From contig JAJEFG010000071.1 in NCBI GenBank assembly GCA_022820545.1, positions 27,504-91,503 of the forward strand: DNA of 64,000 nucleotides. Direction: 5' to 3'. Of this stretch, positions 24,490 through 33,858 are shown one piece after another. The position numbers were made by a program, and so were the translations under genes. This DNA comes from Acidobacteriota bacterium (GTDB taxonomy: Bacteria > Acidobacteriota > Vicinamibacteria > Marinacidobacterales > Marinacidobacteraceae). Below the pieces are notes generated by a model that did not search any database, was not told the origin of the DNA, and saw nothing but the letters and a program-made list of their open reading frames with translations. Numbering within the stretch: position 1 is the first letter of the stretch; each line of letters opens with the position of its first letter.

Positions 24490-26664
24490 TCAGTTGTTGT
24501 TCGGGCGCCGGCTGCTGGTGCTACTCCCGCGGCTCCCCCCGCTGCTGCCTCCGCCGCGACTCACCGCGGCGCCGCCGCCACCGCCGCCACCACGGCTGAC
24601 GGCGCTGCCGCCGCCACCGCCGCTGCTACTCGATCCGCCGCCCCGGCTGGCCGAGGCTCCGCTACCGCCGCCGAAACGGGAGAAACCGCTTGGTCGGCTT
24701 CGGGAACTCGCGCTCGGACGGCTGCGGGAGGCCCCGCTGGGCCGGCTGCGCGAGCCTGCGCTCGGACGGCTGCGGGAGGCCCCGCTGGGCCGGCTGCGCG
24801 AGCCTGTGCTGGGCCGGGCCCGGGAGCCTGCGCTGGGCCGGCTGCGCGAGGCCCCGCTGGGCCGGCTCCGGGTCGCTCCGCTCGGCCGGGCGCGGGAAGT
24901 CCCCGAACGTCCGGCGGAAGTGGCGCCGCCCCGGGGAGAGGCCGGCCGCACCGCCGAGGGCCGTCTGGCTCCGCTGTCGCCCGACCGCCCGCTGGCGCGC
25001 GGTCTGGGAGCGGCGGCCGGGCGGTTCCCGGTGGTGGCGCGGCCGCCGCGAGCGGCCGACGGCCGTCCGGTCACGCGTCCGGCGGCCGCGGGACCGGTCG
25101 TCGCCCGGCCTCTGCTCGTTGCCCGGGACCGGCTTGCCGGCGGGCTGCCGGCGCTCCCGTCCCGTCCGGCCGCACCGCGGGACAGGGTGGCGCGGTCCCG
25201 TTCGGCCGCGTAGGCCGACCGCGCGCTGCGGGCCCGCGCGGCGTTTCGGGGCACGGCCACGCGCTGCGCCCGGGAGGTGGTGCGGGTGGAGCCGGCCGCG
25301 GCCCGGCGCGCGACCGTTGGCGCCCTCGAGTTGGAGAGCCGGCGGGTGGTCGCCTTCGCCGACCGGGTCATGGCGGTTTCTCCGATCGCGCGTTGACGCA
25401 GACCGCGATCCAGGACCGCGCCTCCGGAGAGGATCCGAGCGTTCTCGACGTTGCGCAGGGTGGAGGCCGCCAACCGGTTGCGCGAGGCGGGACGTCCGAT
25501 GGCGTCTCTGCTGGTGAAACTCCAGGCCTGGCGGTTCACGGAACCGCGCGGCACGGCCTTGCCGAGGACCTGTCCCCGACGGACCCGGGGACGATTCGAG
25601 TAATGGCTGCCATGCCAGCCGTAGTTGCCGTACCACCCGTGGAACGGATACACGGCATAGCCGTAGTAGCCGAGAGGAGACCAGCCGACCCAGTCGTATC
25701 CGTAGCTCCAGGAGACCCAGCCCGGGCCCCAGACGGAACCCGGCAGCCAGTACCAGCCAAGGGGGCCGTGTCCCCACCTGCCGTAGTGATACGGGGCCCA
25801 TCCCCAGGGGTCGTAGGAGATCCAGGTCAGGCCGAACGGGGTGTGCGCCCATCGTCCGAGCCGGTAGGGCGCCCAGCCGGCGGTCACCGTCGGATACCAG
25901 ACCCACCCCAGGTGGACGTCGTGGCGCCAGCGGCCATGTCCCTCGAGATCGGGGGCGTGCTCCCGGACTTCCTCGGGAAGCTCGTCGTAGTGGGTTTCCG
26001 CGGTGGTCACGAAGCGCCGCTGGCGGTCTTCAGCCCAGGCGTAGAAGTGGTCGTTGCCCAGGTACTCCTCGGGCGGAGCCGGCGCGGCGCCTTCGGAGGC
26101 GACGGTCCGCTGACCGGACCCCACCAGCACCGAACCCGACTCGGTGGACACCGTCGCGATCCCCGAGTAGACGACGAACTGCACCGTGCGGCCGTCTTCC
26201 AGGAGATCCGTCCGGTACTCACCTTCGCCCTGCGGGGAGAAGGTGCCGCCGGGGGTCTCCACGACCACCTCGGCATCGCCGCCGAGCCACACGATGAGGC
26301 TCCCGGTCCAGAAACCGAGCCGGTGCGGGCTGTCCCCTTCCACGTAGTCCAGCTTCGTTGCCTGGTCCATCCACGCCGTGACCCGTCCCGCAAAGCGCAG
26401 TTCGACCTGGCCGGGTTCCCGGGTCCAGATGCGGTCGCCGGGCAGGAAGGGGCTGCCCCGTTCCGCCTCGTGCGCCCCGAAGTCGTCCGCCCGCTGGTGC
26501 CAGACGTCGCCGTCGACGATGCTGAGGTTCCCGTAGGCGTAGGACCGCCCGGTCTCCTCGTCGGACTGCGCGAGCGCCGCCGAGGGGATGCCCAGGGCAA
26601 GCAGCAGGCCCAGGACGCCTGCATGCCGGAGAACGTTGTTTCGCCTGTTCGCTCTTTCGTGCAT
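24490..26664 (-). CDS. Secreted FecR/DUF6600-like protein with Ser/Arg/Pro repeat tail
   Basis: 724 residues from ATG 26664, with strong ribosome-binding site GGGAGGTGG. After a signal peptide (GLLLALGIPSAALAQ) comes a FecR-like beta domain (about 40-200), then a Trp/Tyr/Gly-rich block with repeated WAPY, GRWxH and WVSWSYGYDWVGW, as in DUF6600-type proteins of Acidobacteriota. The C-terminal ~300 residues are low complexity, with 8-residue RPSGASRS-type repeats and a Gly/Ser end. Likely surface or periplasmic; no function is known to me. A terminator follows. Confidence 0.75.
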   Translation of the reverse strand: MHERANRRNNVLRHAGVLGLLLALGIPSAALAQSDEETGRSYAYGNLSIVDGDVWHQRADDFGAHEAERGSPFLPGDRIWTREPGQVELRFAGRVTAWMDQATKLDYVEGDSPHRLGFWTGSLIVWLGGDAEVVVETPGGTFSPQGEGEYRTDLLEDGRTVQFVVYSGIATVSTESGSVLVGSGQRTVASEGAAPAPPEEYLGNDHFYAWAEDRQRRFVTTAETHYDELPEEVREHAPDLEGHGRWRHDVHLGWVWYPTVTAGWAPYRLGRWAHTPFGLTWISYDPWGWAPYHYGRWGHGPLGWYWLPGSVWGPGWVSWSYGYDWVGWSPLGYYGYAVYPFHGWYGNYGWHGSHYSNRPRVRRGQVLGKAVPRGSVNRQAWSFTSRDAIGRPASRNRLAASTLRNVENARILSGGAVLDRGLRQRAIGETAMTRSAKATTRRLSNSRAPTVARRAAAGSTRTTSRAQRVAVPRNAARARSARSAYAAERDRATLSRGAAGRDGSAGSPPASRSRATSRGRATTGPAAAGRVTGRPSAARGGRATTGNRPAAAPRPRASGRSGDSGARRPSAVRPASPRGGATSAGRSGTSRARPSGATRSRPSGASRSRPSAGSRARPSTGSRSRPSGASRSRPSAGSRSRPSGASRSRPSASSRSRPSGFSRFGGGSGASASRGGGSSSSGGGGGSAVSRGGGGGGGAAVSRGGGSSGGSRGSSTSSRRPNNN
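24690..24893. repeat. 24-bp coding tandem repeat in the FecR/DUF6600-like gene
   Basis: About eight to nine tandem 24-bp units, read on the minus strand, encode RPSGASRS / RPSAGSRS variants. The units are nearly identical in DNA, with occasional CTGGGC for CTCGGA changes, so copy number could vary by slippage or recombination. Confidence 0.75.
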
Positions 26665-26807
26665 GGGCCACCTCCCTGAGGCTGCCGCCCTTGTTGCCGC
26701 AATCCCTATGCCAGATACCGTCCGATTGTCCGCTGAGCCAGCGGAGTTGGGCATCGCTGAGAGCGGGGGAAGCGGCGGCGGCATTCCGGGACTCCCGAAC
26801 CCCGGTC

Positions 26808-27224
26808 TCACCCGAGCCGGTCGAGGAATTCCGACGCCTGGAGCCGGGCGCGCGCGGCGCGGAACCTGCGCCAGGCAGGCCGGACGTCGCGGTCGCGATT
26901 GACCAGCCGCGCCAGCTTGCTGCCGTCGGGATCGTCCTCGAGCAGGGCTTCGAGGCGCCCGCGCATGTCTCCTTCGGGAAGGGACTCGACAAACGCGTCC
27001 TGCTCGCTCAGCGTGTCCTCCAGCCGGGGCTTCGGCACGGGGACGAAACGGCCCCGGGTGTCGGACTCCAACTGCCAGACGATTTCCTGGGTCGAGGGGT
27101 CCTCGTGGTCTTCCGCGACGCTGACCATGCGGGAGGTGTCCCGATCGTAGTAGTAGGTCCGTTCCGGGCCGTCGTCGACAAAAGCCGCGACCAGCGCCTC
27201 AAGCAGAGAAGGGTCGGTCTCCAC
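26808..27224 (-). CDS. UPF0158-like protein
   Basis: About 138 residues from GTG 27224. The frame extends upstream to 27326, but that part is Arg/Trp/Ser-rich and unlikely to be translated. The core (LVAAFVDDGPERTYYYDRD, then MVSVAEDHED) matches the UPF0158 pattern of small cytoplasmic proteins of unknown function. Acidic, no signal peptide. It lies between glpX and the FecR/DUF6600-like gene on the same strand; the gaps on both sides exceed 120 bp, so it may have its own promoter. Confidence 0.6.
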   Translation of the reverse strand: METDPSLLEALVAAFVDDGPERTYYYDRDTSRMVSVAEDHEDPSTQEIVWQLESDTRGRFVPVPKPRLEDTLSEQDAFVESLPEGDMRGRLEALLEDDPDGSKLARLVNRDRDVRPAWRRFRAARARLQASEFLDRLG

Positions 27225-27347
27225 GGACTCAGAACCGTTGCAACAGGAACTAGCGGAGGGACGCTCCCTCCATGGAGAGAGACTAAACGACAGACCCCAA
27301 CCGCGCCAATTCCCACTCCGCCGCAACTACCCGGATTCGGGGGGACT

Positions 27348-28316
27348 TCACGATTGGCGGCGCCGGGTGATGCGGGTCAGCTCGGGAGGGTCGTTCGTGA
27401 TCTGGAGGGTGTGCGTTTCGATGACGTCCACGTCCAACCGGACTCCCGCGACCAGGGCGCCGTCGGTCACGCCGGCGGCGCAGAAGATCAGGCGCCGGCC
27501 GGGGGCCAAGTCCTCCGTGCCGAGCACCCGCCCCGCGTCCTGCACCCCGGTCTCCAGCAGGCGCCGCTGCTCCGTTTCGTTTCGCACGAGGAGCTGCCCC
27601 AGCATTCCGCCGCCGAGACACCGCAGGGCGGCAGCTGCAATCACGCCTTCCGGCGCGCCGCCCGATCCCATCGCCGCGTGGATTCCCGAGCCCGGCATCG
27701 CGCTCAGAATCCCGGCGGAGAGGTCGCCGTCGCCGATCAGCCGCACCCGGGCGCCGGCGCGCCGCAGCCCGGCAATCAACTCCTCGTGCCGGGGCCGTTC
27801 GAGCACGACCACCGTGATCTCGCTCGCGGGGACACCCTCGGCCTCGGCGATCGCGCGCACGTTCCGCTCGGGGGAGTACTCCAGCCGGATGGCGTCCCCG
27901 AGGAGGTCCCGGCTGGCCGGACCCACCATGATCTTTTCCATGTAGACGTCGGGCGCGGTGAGCAGCCCCCCGCGTTCCGAACCGGCGAGCACCGCAATCG
28001 CTCCCGGTCCGCCGGTCGCGCAGAGGTTCGTCCCTTCCAGGGGATCCACCGCAATGTCCAGCTCGGGGGCTCCTTCCCCGCCGCTGCCGAACCGTTCTCC
28101 ACTCCACAGCATGGGCGCCTTGTCGCGTTCTCCCTCGCCGATCACGACCTGTCCGCGGACGGGCACGGTGTCGAGAACCCGGCGCATGGCGGCAACCGCG
28201 ACCTGATCCGAATGGTGGCGGTCTCCCTGGCCGATGGTCGCGGCGCACGCGATGGCGGCTTCCTCCACCGTGCGGACCAGGTGGGAAGCTGCGACGGCCA
28301 TCGGGCTGTCCGCCAT
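27348..28316 (-). CDS. glpX: GlpX-type class II fructose-1,6-bisphosphatase
   Basis: 322 residues from ATG 28316. It hydrolyses fructose-1,6-bisphosphate to fructose-6-phosphate in gluconeogenesis. Metal and substrate motifs are VVIGEGERDKAPML, DIAVDPLEGTNL, MVGPASRDLL and GAPEGVIAAAALRCLGG. It lies 11 bp after the acyl-CoA dehydrogenase gene and is presumably co-transcribed. Together with lactate import and acyl-CoA oxidation it fits growth on non-sugar carbon. Confidence 0.94.
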   Translation of the reverse strand: MADSPMAVAASHLVRTVEEAAIACAATIGQGDRHHSDQVAVAAMRRVLDTVPVRGQVVIGEGERDKAPMLWSGERFGSGGEGAPELDIAVDPLEGTNLCATGGPGAIAVLAGSERGGLLTAPDVYMEKIMVGPASRDLLGDAIRLEYSPERNVRAIAEAEGVPASEITVVVLERPRHEELIAGLRRAGARVRLIGDGDLSAGILSAMPGSGIHAAMGSGGAPEGVIAAAALRCLGGGMLGQLLVRNETEQRRLLETGVQDAGRVLGTEDLAPGRRLIFCAAGVTDGALVAGVRLDVDVIETHTLQITNDPPELTRITRRRQS

Positions 28317-28327
28317 CGTCCCGCTGC

Positions 28328-29542
28328 TCAGTGTTCCTCCGGCGCCGGGAGGCTGACCCGGGTGGGCCGGTCCCGCCGGTAGCCCAGTGCGTAGTCCGCC
28401 TGCATCAGGGTGTGAATCTCCCGGGTTCCCTCGTAGATCACGGCCCCCTTGGAGTTCCGCCAGAAGCGTCCCACCGGGTACTCGTCCGAATACCCGTAGG
28501 ACCCGTGGATCTGGATCGCGTCCGAGGCGGCTCTTTCCGAGGCGACGGTCGAGACCCACTTCGCCAGCGATGTCTCGCGGGTGTTCCGGCGCCCGCGGTT
28601 CTTCAGCTCTCCGGCGCGGAGCCACAGCAGCCGGCTCACCTCGTAGTCGCGCTCCATGTTCGCGATCATCTGCTTGACGAGCTGGTGCCGGCCGATCTCC
28701 TGACCGAAGGTGGTGCGGGACCGCGCCCAGCGCACGCTCTCGTCGCGGCAGGCGCGGATCAGTCCGGTGGCCCCGGCGGCGACGGTGTAGCGGCCCTGGT
28801 CGAGAGCGAACATGGCGATCTTGAAGCCCTCGCCCTCCTCGCCGAGCCGGTTCCCGGCCGGGACGCGGACGTCATGCATCCGGAACCAGCCGGTGTTGCC
28901 CGCGCGAATCCCCCACTTGTGGGTCATGTTCCCGGACTCGAAGCCCGGGAAGGAGCGCTCCACGATGAACGCCGAGAGTCCCGAATGGTCCCGGCGAGCC
29001 CGCCTGTCGGGATCCGTCCAGGCGATCACCAGGAAGTTGTCGGCGATTTCGGCCAGCGAGATCCAGTGTTTCTCCCCGGTGAGCACGTAGTCCGGCCCGT
29101 CCCGCCGGGCCGTGGCCCGGATCCCCACGGCATCGCTCCCGGCGTCGGGTTCGGTGAGTCCGTAGGTGGCGATCTGCTTCCCTTCCGCCTGCGGCCGCAG
29201 GTAGCGGTCCTTTTGCGCTTCGCTGCCCCAGGCGAGGAGCGAGAGGGAGTTCAGGCCGGCATGGACCGACATGATGACCCGCAGCGAAGTGTCCACGTAC
29301 TCGAGTTCCTCGCAGGCGAGCCCGAGCGAGATGTAGTCCAGCCCCGCCCCACCATAGCGCTCGGGAACCGATATCCCGAGGATGCCGAGTTCTCCGAGTC
29401 CGGTCAGGATCTCCCGATCGAACACCTTGGCGGCGTCGTTCTCGCGGATATGCGGCGCCACCTCGCGGGCAGCGAACTCGCGGACCAGCGACTCCGTCGC
29501 GCGGTGTTCCTCATTCAGATCGAAGTTCAGACGCTCAGCCAA
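28328..29542 (-). CDS. Acyl-CoA dehydrogenase
   Basis: 404 residues from TTG 29542, with ribosome-binding site AAGGGGAG just upstream; the frame beyond is not coding-like. FAD-dependent flavoenzyme of the ACAD superfamily, oxidising an acyl-CoA at the alpha-beta bond and passing electrons to ETF. Seen: GLTEPDAGSDA, the FAD-contacting LTGEKHWISLA, RTTFGQEIGRHQ, HGSYGYSDEYPVGRFWR and the C-terminal YEGTREIHTL, whose Glu is the usual catalytic base. The overall look is close to glutaryl- or short-chain-type members; the chain-length preference cannot be read. Confidence 0.88.
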   Translation of the reverse strand: MAERLNFDLNEEHRATESLVREFAAREVAPHIRENDAAKVFDREILTGLGELGILGISVPERYGGAGLDYISLGLACEELEYVDTSLRVIMSVHAGLNSLSLLAWGSEAQKDRYLRPQAEGKQIATYGLTEPDAGSDAVGIRATARRDGPDYVLTGEKHWISLAEIADNFLVIAWTDPDRRARRDHSGLSAFIVERSFPGFESGNMTHKWGIRAGNTGWFRMHDVRVPAGNRLGEEGEGFKIAMFALDQGRYTVAAGATGLIRACRDESVRWARSRTTFGQEIGRHQLVKQMIANMERDYEVSRLLWLRAGELKNRGRRNTRETSLAKWVSTVASERAASDAIQIHGSYGYSDEYPVGRFWRNSKGAVIYEGTREIHTLMQADYALGYRRDRPTRVSLPAPEEH

Positions 29543-29741
29543 ATCTCCCCTTGCCTTTCCCGTCGTTCCCGCCGGCTCCTTCCGTGCCGCCTCGGTCCCG
29601 CCGGCGCGGAGCGCGGAGTATACGGCGGGGCTCCGGGCCGCTTCCCCGCGCGGCGCGCGAGCGAGGAAACCCCGGTGTCTGCCGACCGAAACGCAACGAC
29701 GAGAGTCGGGTAGCGCCCGTCTCGCCGGATACCACCGCCGA

Positions 29742-31361
29742 TCAGATCCCGCTCGCCAGGGCGGCGGCCGCCGCTTCCGCCTCGGCCTTGCGTTTGCTGG
29801 GACCGACCCCCCTTCCGAGGGCGCGACGGCCCGCGAGCACTTCCATGACAAACGTCTTTTCGTGTTCCGGGCCGCTTTCCGAGATGAGTCGATACACGGG
29901 GAGTCGACCCTCTTTCTTCACGAGCGCCTCCTGCAGGGCCCCCTTCGGGTTCTCGGTTGCGGCGACGATCGCCGGGCTCTTCCCGGCGGCCTCGCCCGGG
30001 GGTTCCGCGGCCGATCCTCGTGCCGGCCGGCTCCGCCTACGGCCGGACCGGCGTTCGAGCCGTTCGAGGGCCCGCCGCGCGGCGTCCTTCTCGGCTTCCT
30101 TGAGGCCCCGTCCAACACCGGTTTCGGTGAGTCCATCGGCCAGCCGCAGAGTCACGGAGACCGTCCCGTTGCTCCGGGAGTTCCGCGGTGCGCGTCTCGG
30201 TTCGTACTTGGGAGCGTCCTTGCCGGCCTGGGCGAGGCGGTTCTGGAGCAGCGTCTTGGGGTCGAGGAGTTCCAGATCGGGATCCCGAAGCTCCTCGAGG
30301 GCGGTTGCGAACGGCCGGCCCAGGGCGCGGCGCGCCGCCCCCAGGCTGCCGTCCAGATAGAGCGCCCCCATCACCGCCTCCGCGGTGGCTGCGGCGTCGT
30401 CCCCGTCCCCGAGTGACCAGTGTTCGTTCAGCGTGCGAGTGAACTCCCGGCTCTGCAGTCTCATCCGGGCGAGAGTCATCCTCCCCTCGTCCCACTCGGG
30501 GAACTGGTCGTGCAGCGCCTCCGCCAGCACCAGATGCATGACGTCCCTCCCGAGGAAACGCAGTGCGGGCCGGTTCGCAGTTTCGGTACTTTCCGCGGAC
30601 TCCGGGGACGGCGAAGCCGGGGCCCGGCGCCCCCTCGTTCTCCGTTTTCTGCCCCGGCGGCCGCCCGGGGTGCGCCCCTGGCCCGGGTCGCCCGCGTCCA
30701 GCGCCGCAGCCAGGATTCCGGGACTCGCGAAGGTGTATCCGAGGGCCCGTTCGACTCTCTTGCGCAGCAGGAGCAGGCGGCGGGCGAACCGGATGCCGAG
30801 CGGGCCGATGGAACGCAGTCCGCTGCCGGCTCGACGGACCCATCCCGGAACGCCTTCCGGCGGTTTCAGCCTGAGCCGCTGCAGTTTCTTCCTGAAAGCC
30901 GCGCCCAGGACGCCGCGCGCCGCCGGCATCCCGCCGTCGAGATAGGCGGCCCCGAGCACGGCTTCGAAGACGTTGGCGAGGATACGGTCGGAGGATCGGA
31001 CGTCTTCCCCGGCGTTTCGGCCGCGGCCGACGCGAATGCCCTCATCCAGCGCGAGAGCGCGGGCCGCCGCGGCCAGCGACTGGTTGCTCACCAGTTCGGA
31101 CTTGGTCTCCTGTCGGCGTTGCCCGTCCCACTGCGGCCGCTGAAAGTGCATGGACTCGGTCACCACGAGTCCGAGCGCCGCGTCGCCGACGAACTCCAGC
31201 CTCTCGTAGTCCGCGACCTCGTGATCGTTCCGATACGAGCCGTGCGTCAGGGCTTCTTCGAGGAGTCCGAGGTCCTGGAAGCGGTATCCGAGACCGCGGG
31301 CAAACTCGAGCCCGGGCCGGTGGTTGGCCGCCGGCGCGCGCCGGCGTCGCCTGCGCCCCAT
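29742..31361 (-). CDS. rnc: Tandem-domain ribonuclease III (RIIID, degenerate RIIID, two dsRBDs)
   Basis: 539 residues, about 2.4 times a normal bacterial Rnc. Domain 1 (about 19-155) is a canonical RIIID with ERLEFVGD (Glu53, Glu56, Asp60), KSELVSN and ILANVFEA (Asn130 at a position often Asp, Glu133). Domain 2 (about 203-345) is a homologous but degenerate copy: ERLEFxGD reads ALRFLGRD (266-273) while TAEAVMGALYLDG keeps Glu328. A basic, Arg-rich insert separates its first helices. Two dsRNA-binding domains follow (about 367-437 and 463-539). It would cut dsRNA as a single-chain pseudo-heterodimer. Its start lies 1 bp after the PP2C-type stop. Confidence 0.85.
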   Translation of the reverse strand: MGRRRRRRAPAANHRPGLEFARGLGYRFQDLGLLEEALTHGSYRNDHEVADYERLEFVGDAALGLVVTESMHFQRPQWDGQRRQETKSELVSNQSLAAAARALALDEGIRVGRGRNAGEDVRSSDRILANVFEAVLGAAYLDGGMPAARGVLGAAFRKKLQRLRLKPPEGVPGWVRRAGSGLRSIGPLGIRFARRLLLLRKRVERALGYTFASPGILAAALDAGDPGQGRTPGGRRGRKRRTRGRRAPASPSPESAESTETANRPALRFLGRDVMHLVLAEALHDQFPEWDEGRMTLARMRLQSREFTRTLNEHWSLGDGDDAAATAEAVMGALYLDGSLGAARRALGRPFATALEELRDPDLELLDPKTLLQNRLAQAGKDAPKYEPRRAPRNSRSNGTVSVTLRLADGLTETGVGRGLKEAEKDAARRALERLERRSGRRRSRPARGSAAEPPGEAAGKSPAIVAATENPKGALQEALVKKEGRLPVYRLISESGPEHEKTFVMEVLAGRRALGRGVGPSKRKAEAEAAAAALASGI

Positions 31362-31362
31362 C

Positions 31363-33291
31363 TCAGCTCACCCGAACCAGGACCATCGTCAGATCGTCCG
31401 TGTGGGTCTCGGCGCCGGTGAACTCGAGGACGGCGTCCTCGACCGAGCGCTGCAGGTCCGCCGGCGTGAGGGCGGCCCCCTCCTCCAGGAGCCGCATCAG
31501 CCTTTCTTCCCCGAACATGTCGGATTCGGCGTTCATGGCCTCCGAGACGCCGTCCGTGAAGAAGAGCCAGGTTTCGCCGCCGTGGAGGCGTTCCGAGTGC
31601 TCTTCCAGGATTTCGTCGAAGACCGGTCCCGGGTCGAGGGCCAACCCGAGCCCGGGGGGAGCGAGCGCTTCCGAGCGGGGCCAGTGTCCGTCCTGCTGCA
31701 CCAGATGCAGGAGCGGACTGTGGCCCGCCCGGGCGAACGTCACGCGCCCCGCCGCGGAGTCGAACACCGCGTAGGTGATGGTGATGAAGGTCCGTGAATC
31801 AAGGGCGTTGTGCAGGACCCGGTTCGCCTCGACCAGCACCTGGCGGGGGGACTCGTGAATACGGCTCAGGGCGAGCATCAGCCCCTTGAGTTCGGCCATG
31901 ATGAACGCCGCCCGCGTGCCGGTGCCGGAGACGTCGGCAATCACCACTCCCAGCCGGTTCGGCCCGAGAGGGATCAGGTCGTAGTAGTCGCCCCCGACCT
32001 CGGTTGCGGGACGGCAGACGGCCGAAACCGCGAAACCCGGCACCGACACGGATCCCTCGGGAGGGAGCAGGCGCGCCTGGGACTGCCGCGCGGTCTCCAT
32101 TTCCTGCTCCAGGACCGCCGCCCGCCGGAGGCGTCCCATGTCGTCGGCGATCTTCGCCGTCATGATGTTGAACGAGCTGGCGAGCTCTCCGAGCTGGTCC
32201 GGCGACGCGGCTCGCACCTGATGGCCGAAATTGCCTCCCCGCACCAGTTCGGTCCCCCGGCTCAGGGCTTCGACGGACCGCGTGATCGACCGCGCGAGCC
32301 GGAGCCCGGCGGAGAAAGCGACGCATTCGATGAGCACGAAGACGATTCCAAGTCCGCCGAGCACCAGGAGCAGGCCGCTCCGCCAGTCCGGATTGCTGAT
32401 CGCCACCGACTCGGCGAGCCCGCTCGTCGTTCCCTGGATCAGGTGAATCGGGGCGAAGGCGATGGCCACCACGACCGTGCCCCCCTCCATCCCGGGACCC
32501 CAGGGAAGGGCCTCCAGCAGCAGCGGCTCATCCCAGTCGATCGTGAAGCGATCGTTGTCCGCACCCGTCAGCGGGGCCGGGGCCGGCGGGTCCTCGTTCT
32601 GGTCTCCGAGGTAGAGCGCCCAGACCGTCCGCACGATCAGGTCCTCCTCCCGCGCGCTCGCTTCGAGGAGCGGAGCGAGCGGCGCCAGAACGACAGCCAG
32701 GCGGTCCCCCCGGAGTCCGGGAAAGAGGGCGCCGAACCATTCGGTGTCCTCCATCTGGACCACCCCCTCGTACGGGGTGAGGGCCCATTCGGGCACCGGA
32801 TCGGACTCGCGAATCGGCCCTCCGGCGTCCGAGCCGGTCAGCCGGACGATGCGCCCGTCCTCGATCTCGACGTACCACGCTGCCGCTCCCGGCGCGAAGG
32901 GAGCGACCCGGGCCACGGCCCCCTGGAGTCCGCGGGCGATCTCCGCCCCGTCCGAATCCGGTGCGATCTCGAGCAGCGCCTGCTGCGCCGCGGAAGCGAA
33001 GGCGGTTCCCCGGGCCGCGAGGTTCGCCTGGAAGGCATAGGAGCCGAACAGCCCCAGCACCACATAGAAGGCGAGCAGAAAGAAGGATGTCAGCAGGAGG
33101 ACCGGCAGGAGCCCCACGAACAGATAGGAGACGGCCAGCTTCCGCCGGACGGGGTAGAGGAGCCATCCGAGAAGATCGCGCCCGAAGTAGACGAGTACCG
33201 CGCCCAGAGTGATGAAGAAGACCATCCAGGCGTCCGCCGTCCACGAGCGGGGCAGCGCGCCCGCCGAGGAAAGCGAAGCGATGGCTCCCAC
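31363..33291 (-). CDS. Membrane RsbU/SpoIIE-type PP2C serine phosphatase with HAMP domain
   Basis: 642 residues from GTG 33291. Two or three N-terminal helices (VFFITLGAVLVYF, GLLPVLLLTSFFLLAFYVVL) are followed by a long extracytoplasmic sensor region and another helix (LLLVLGGLGIVFVLIECVAF). A HAMP-like segment with coiled coil comes next, and then a PP2C-like domain with GGDYYDLIPL, VIADVSGTGTRAAF, FTDGVSEAMN and HTDDLTMVLV metal residues. Such proteins dephosphorylate anti-sigma-factor antagonists in partner-switching pathways; no partner genes are nearby. The frame remains open and Pro-rich upstream without a standard start. Confidence 0.85.
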   Translation of the reverse strand: MGAIASLSSAGALPRSWTADAWMVFFITLGAVLVYFGRDLLGWLLYPVRRKLAVSYLFVGLLPVLLLTSFFLLAFYVVLGLFGSYAFQANLAARGTAFASAAQQALLEIAPDSDGAEIARGLQGAVARVAPFAPGAAAWYVEIEDGRIVRLTGSDAGGPIRESDPVPEWALTPYEGVVQMEDTEWFGALFPGLRGDRLAVVLAPLAPLLEASAREEDLIVRTVWALYLGDQNEDPPAPAPLTGADNDRFTIDWDEPLLLEALPWGPGMEGGTVVVAIAFAPIHLIQGTTSGLAESVAISNPDWRSGLLLVLGGLGIVFVLIECVAFSAGLRLARSITRSVEALSRGTELVRGGNFGHQVRAASPDQLGELASSFNIMTAKIADDMGRLRRAAVLEQEMETARQSQARLLPPEGSVSVPGFAVSAVCRPATEVGGDYYDLIPLGPNRLGVVIADVSGTGTRAAFIMAELKGLMLALSRIHESPRQVLVEANRVLHNALDSRTFITITYAVFDSAAGRVTFARAGHSPLLHLVQQDGHWPRSEALAPPGLGLALDPGPVFDEILEEHSERLHGGETWLFFTDGVSEAMNAESDMFGEERLMRLLEEGAALTPADLQRSVEDAVLEFTGAETHTDDLTMVLVRVS

Positions 33292-33858
33292 TCCGAGCAG
33301 GAATCGGCCGGGCCACGAGCGAGTGAGCGCCTTCGCCGCGCGTTGCAGCCCCTTCGCGAGGGACCTGGGATAGGCGGGCGCCGCCGGAGGCGGAACGGAA
33401 GAGGCCGGTCCGGCGGGTCGCCCCGCGGGCGTTGGTGGGTCTTGGTTGGAGATGTTCGGGAGTGCGGGTGTCTTGGGGACGGCAGTTGGCCGGATTGCTG
33501 AATCCGGGGCGCTCCCCGCGAGGTCCGGTCCGGCGTCTCCGAGGTCGCGCGCGCTCGCACTCGAGACCCGAAGGCCCGGCGCCGTTCGCGGGGCGGACGA
33601 TCCGCCGACGCGTGGTACGGCGCCGAGACACCGGGCCTGGCGACGGTTCTGATGCGAGAGATGCGGCCGGCCACTTCCGCCAGGCTAGGCCCCGCCTGGA
33701 AGTGGCCCGGTTATCGCAACGCGTATCGGAAGCGCCGGCGAGCGCCGGTCCGCCGGAAGGGCGGGCCGACACCCCGAGTGCTCAGAGGGAGTCTAGCAGG
33801 GGCTCTCCCCACCCCCGCGTCCTTGTCTGGCGCACCGTACACTCCGGGTCGGCCTCCC
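33292..33858. other. 567-bp divergent gap between PP2C and GspC-like genes
   Basis: On the minus strand the PP2C frame continues open to about 33660 and would encode a Pro/Ala-rich stretch (for example PTPAGRPAGPASSVPPPAAP), but no ATG, GTG or TTG is in frame there. Either the protein starts at 33291 or a rare start extends it. Short ORFs in other frames are Arg-rich and not convincing. The right part holds an inverted repeat at 33669-33707 and presumably the plus-strand promoter. Confidence 0.5.
33669..33707. repeat. Inverted repeat (hairpin) in the PP2C/GspC gap
   Basis: GGCCACTTCC (33669-33678) pairs perfectly with GGAAGTGGCC (33698-33707), and AGGC/GCCT can extend the pairing inside. It has no T-run on either side and lies between divergent genes, so an operator or 5'-UTR structure is likelier than a terminator. 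Confidence 0.5.
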
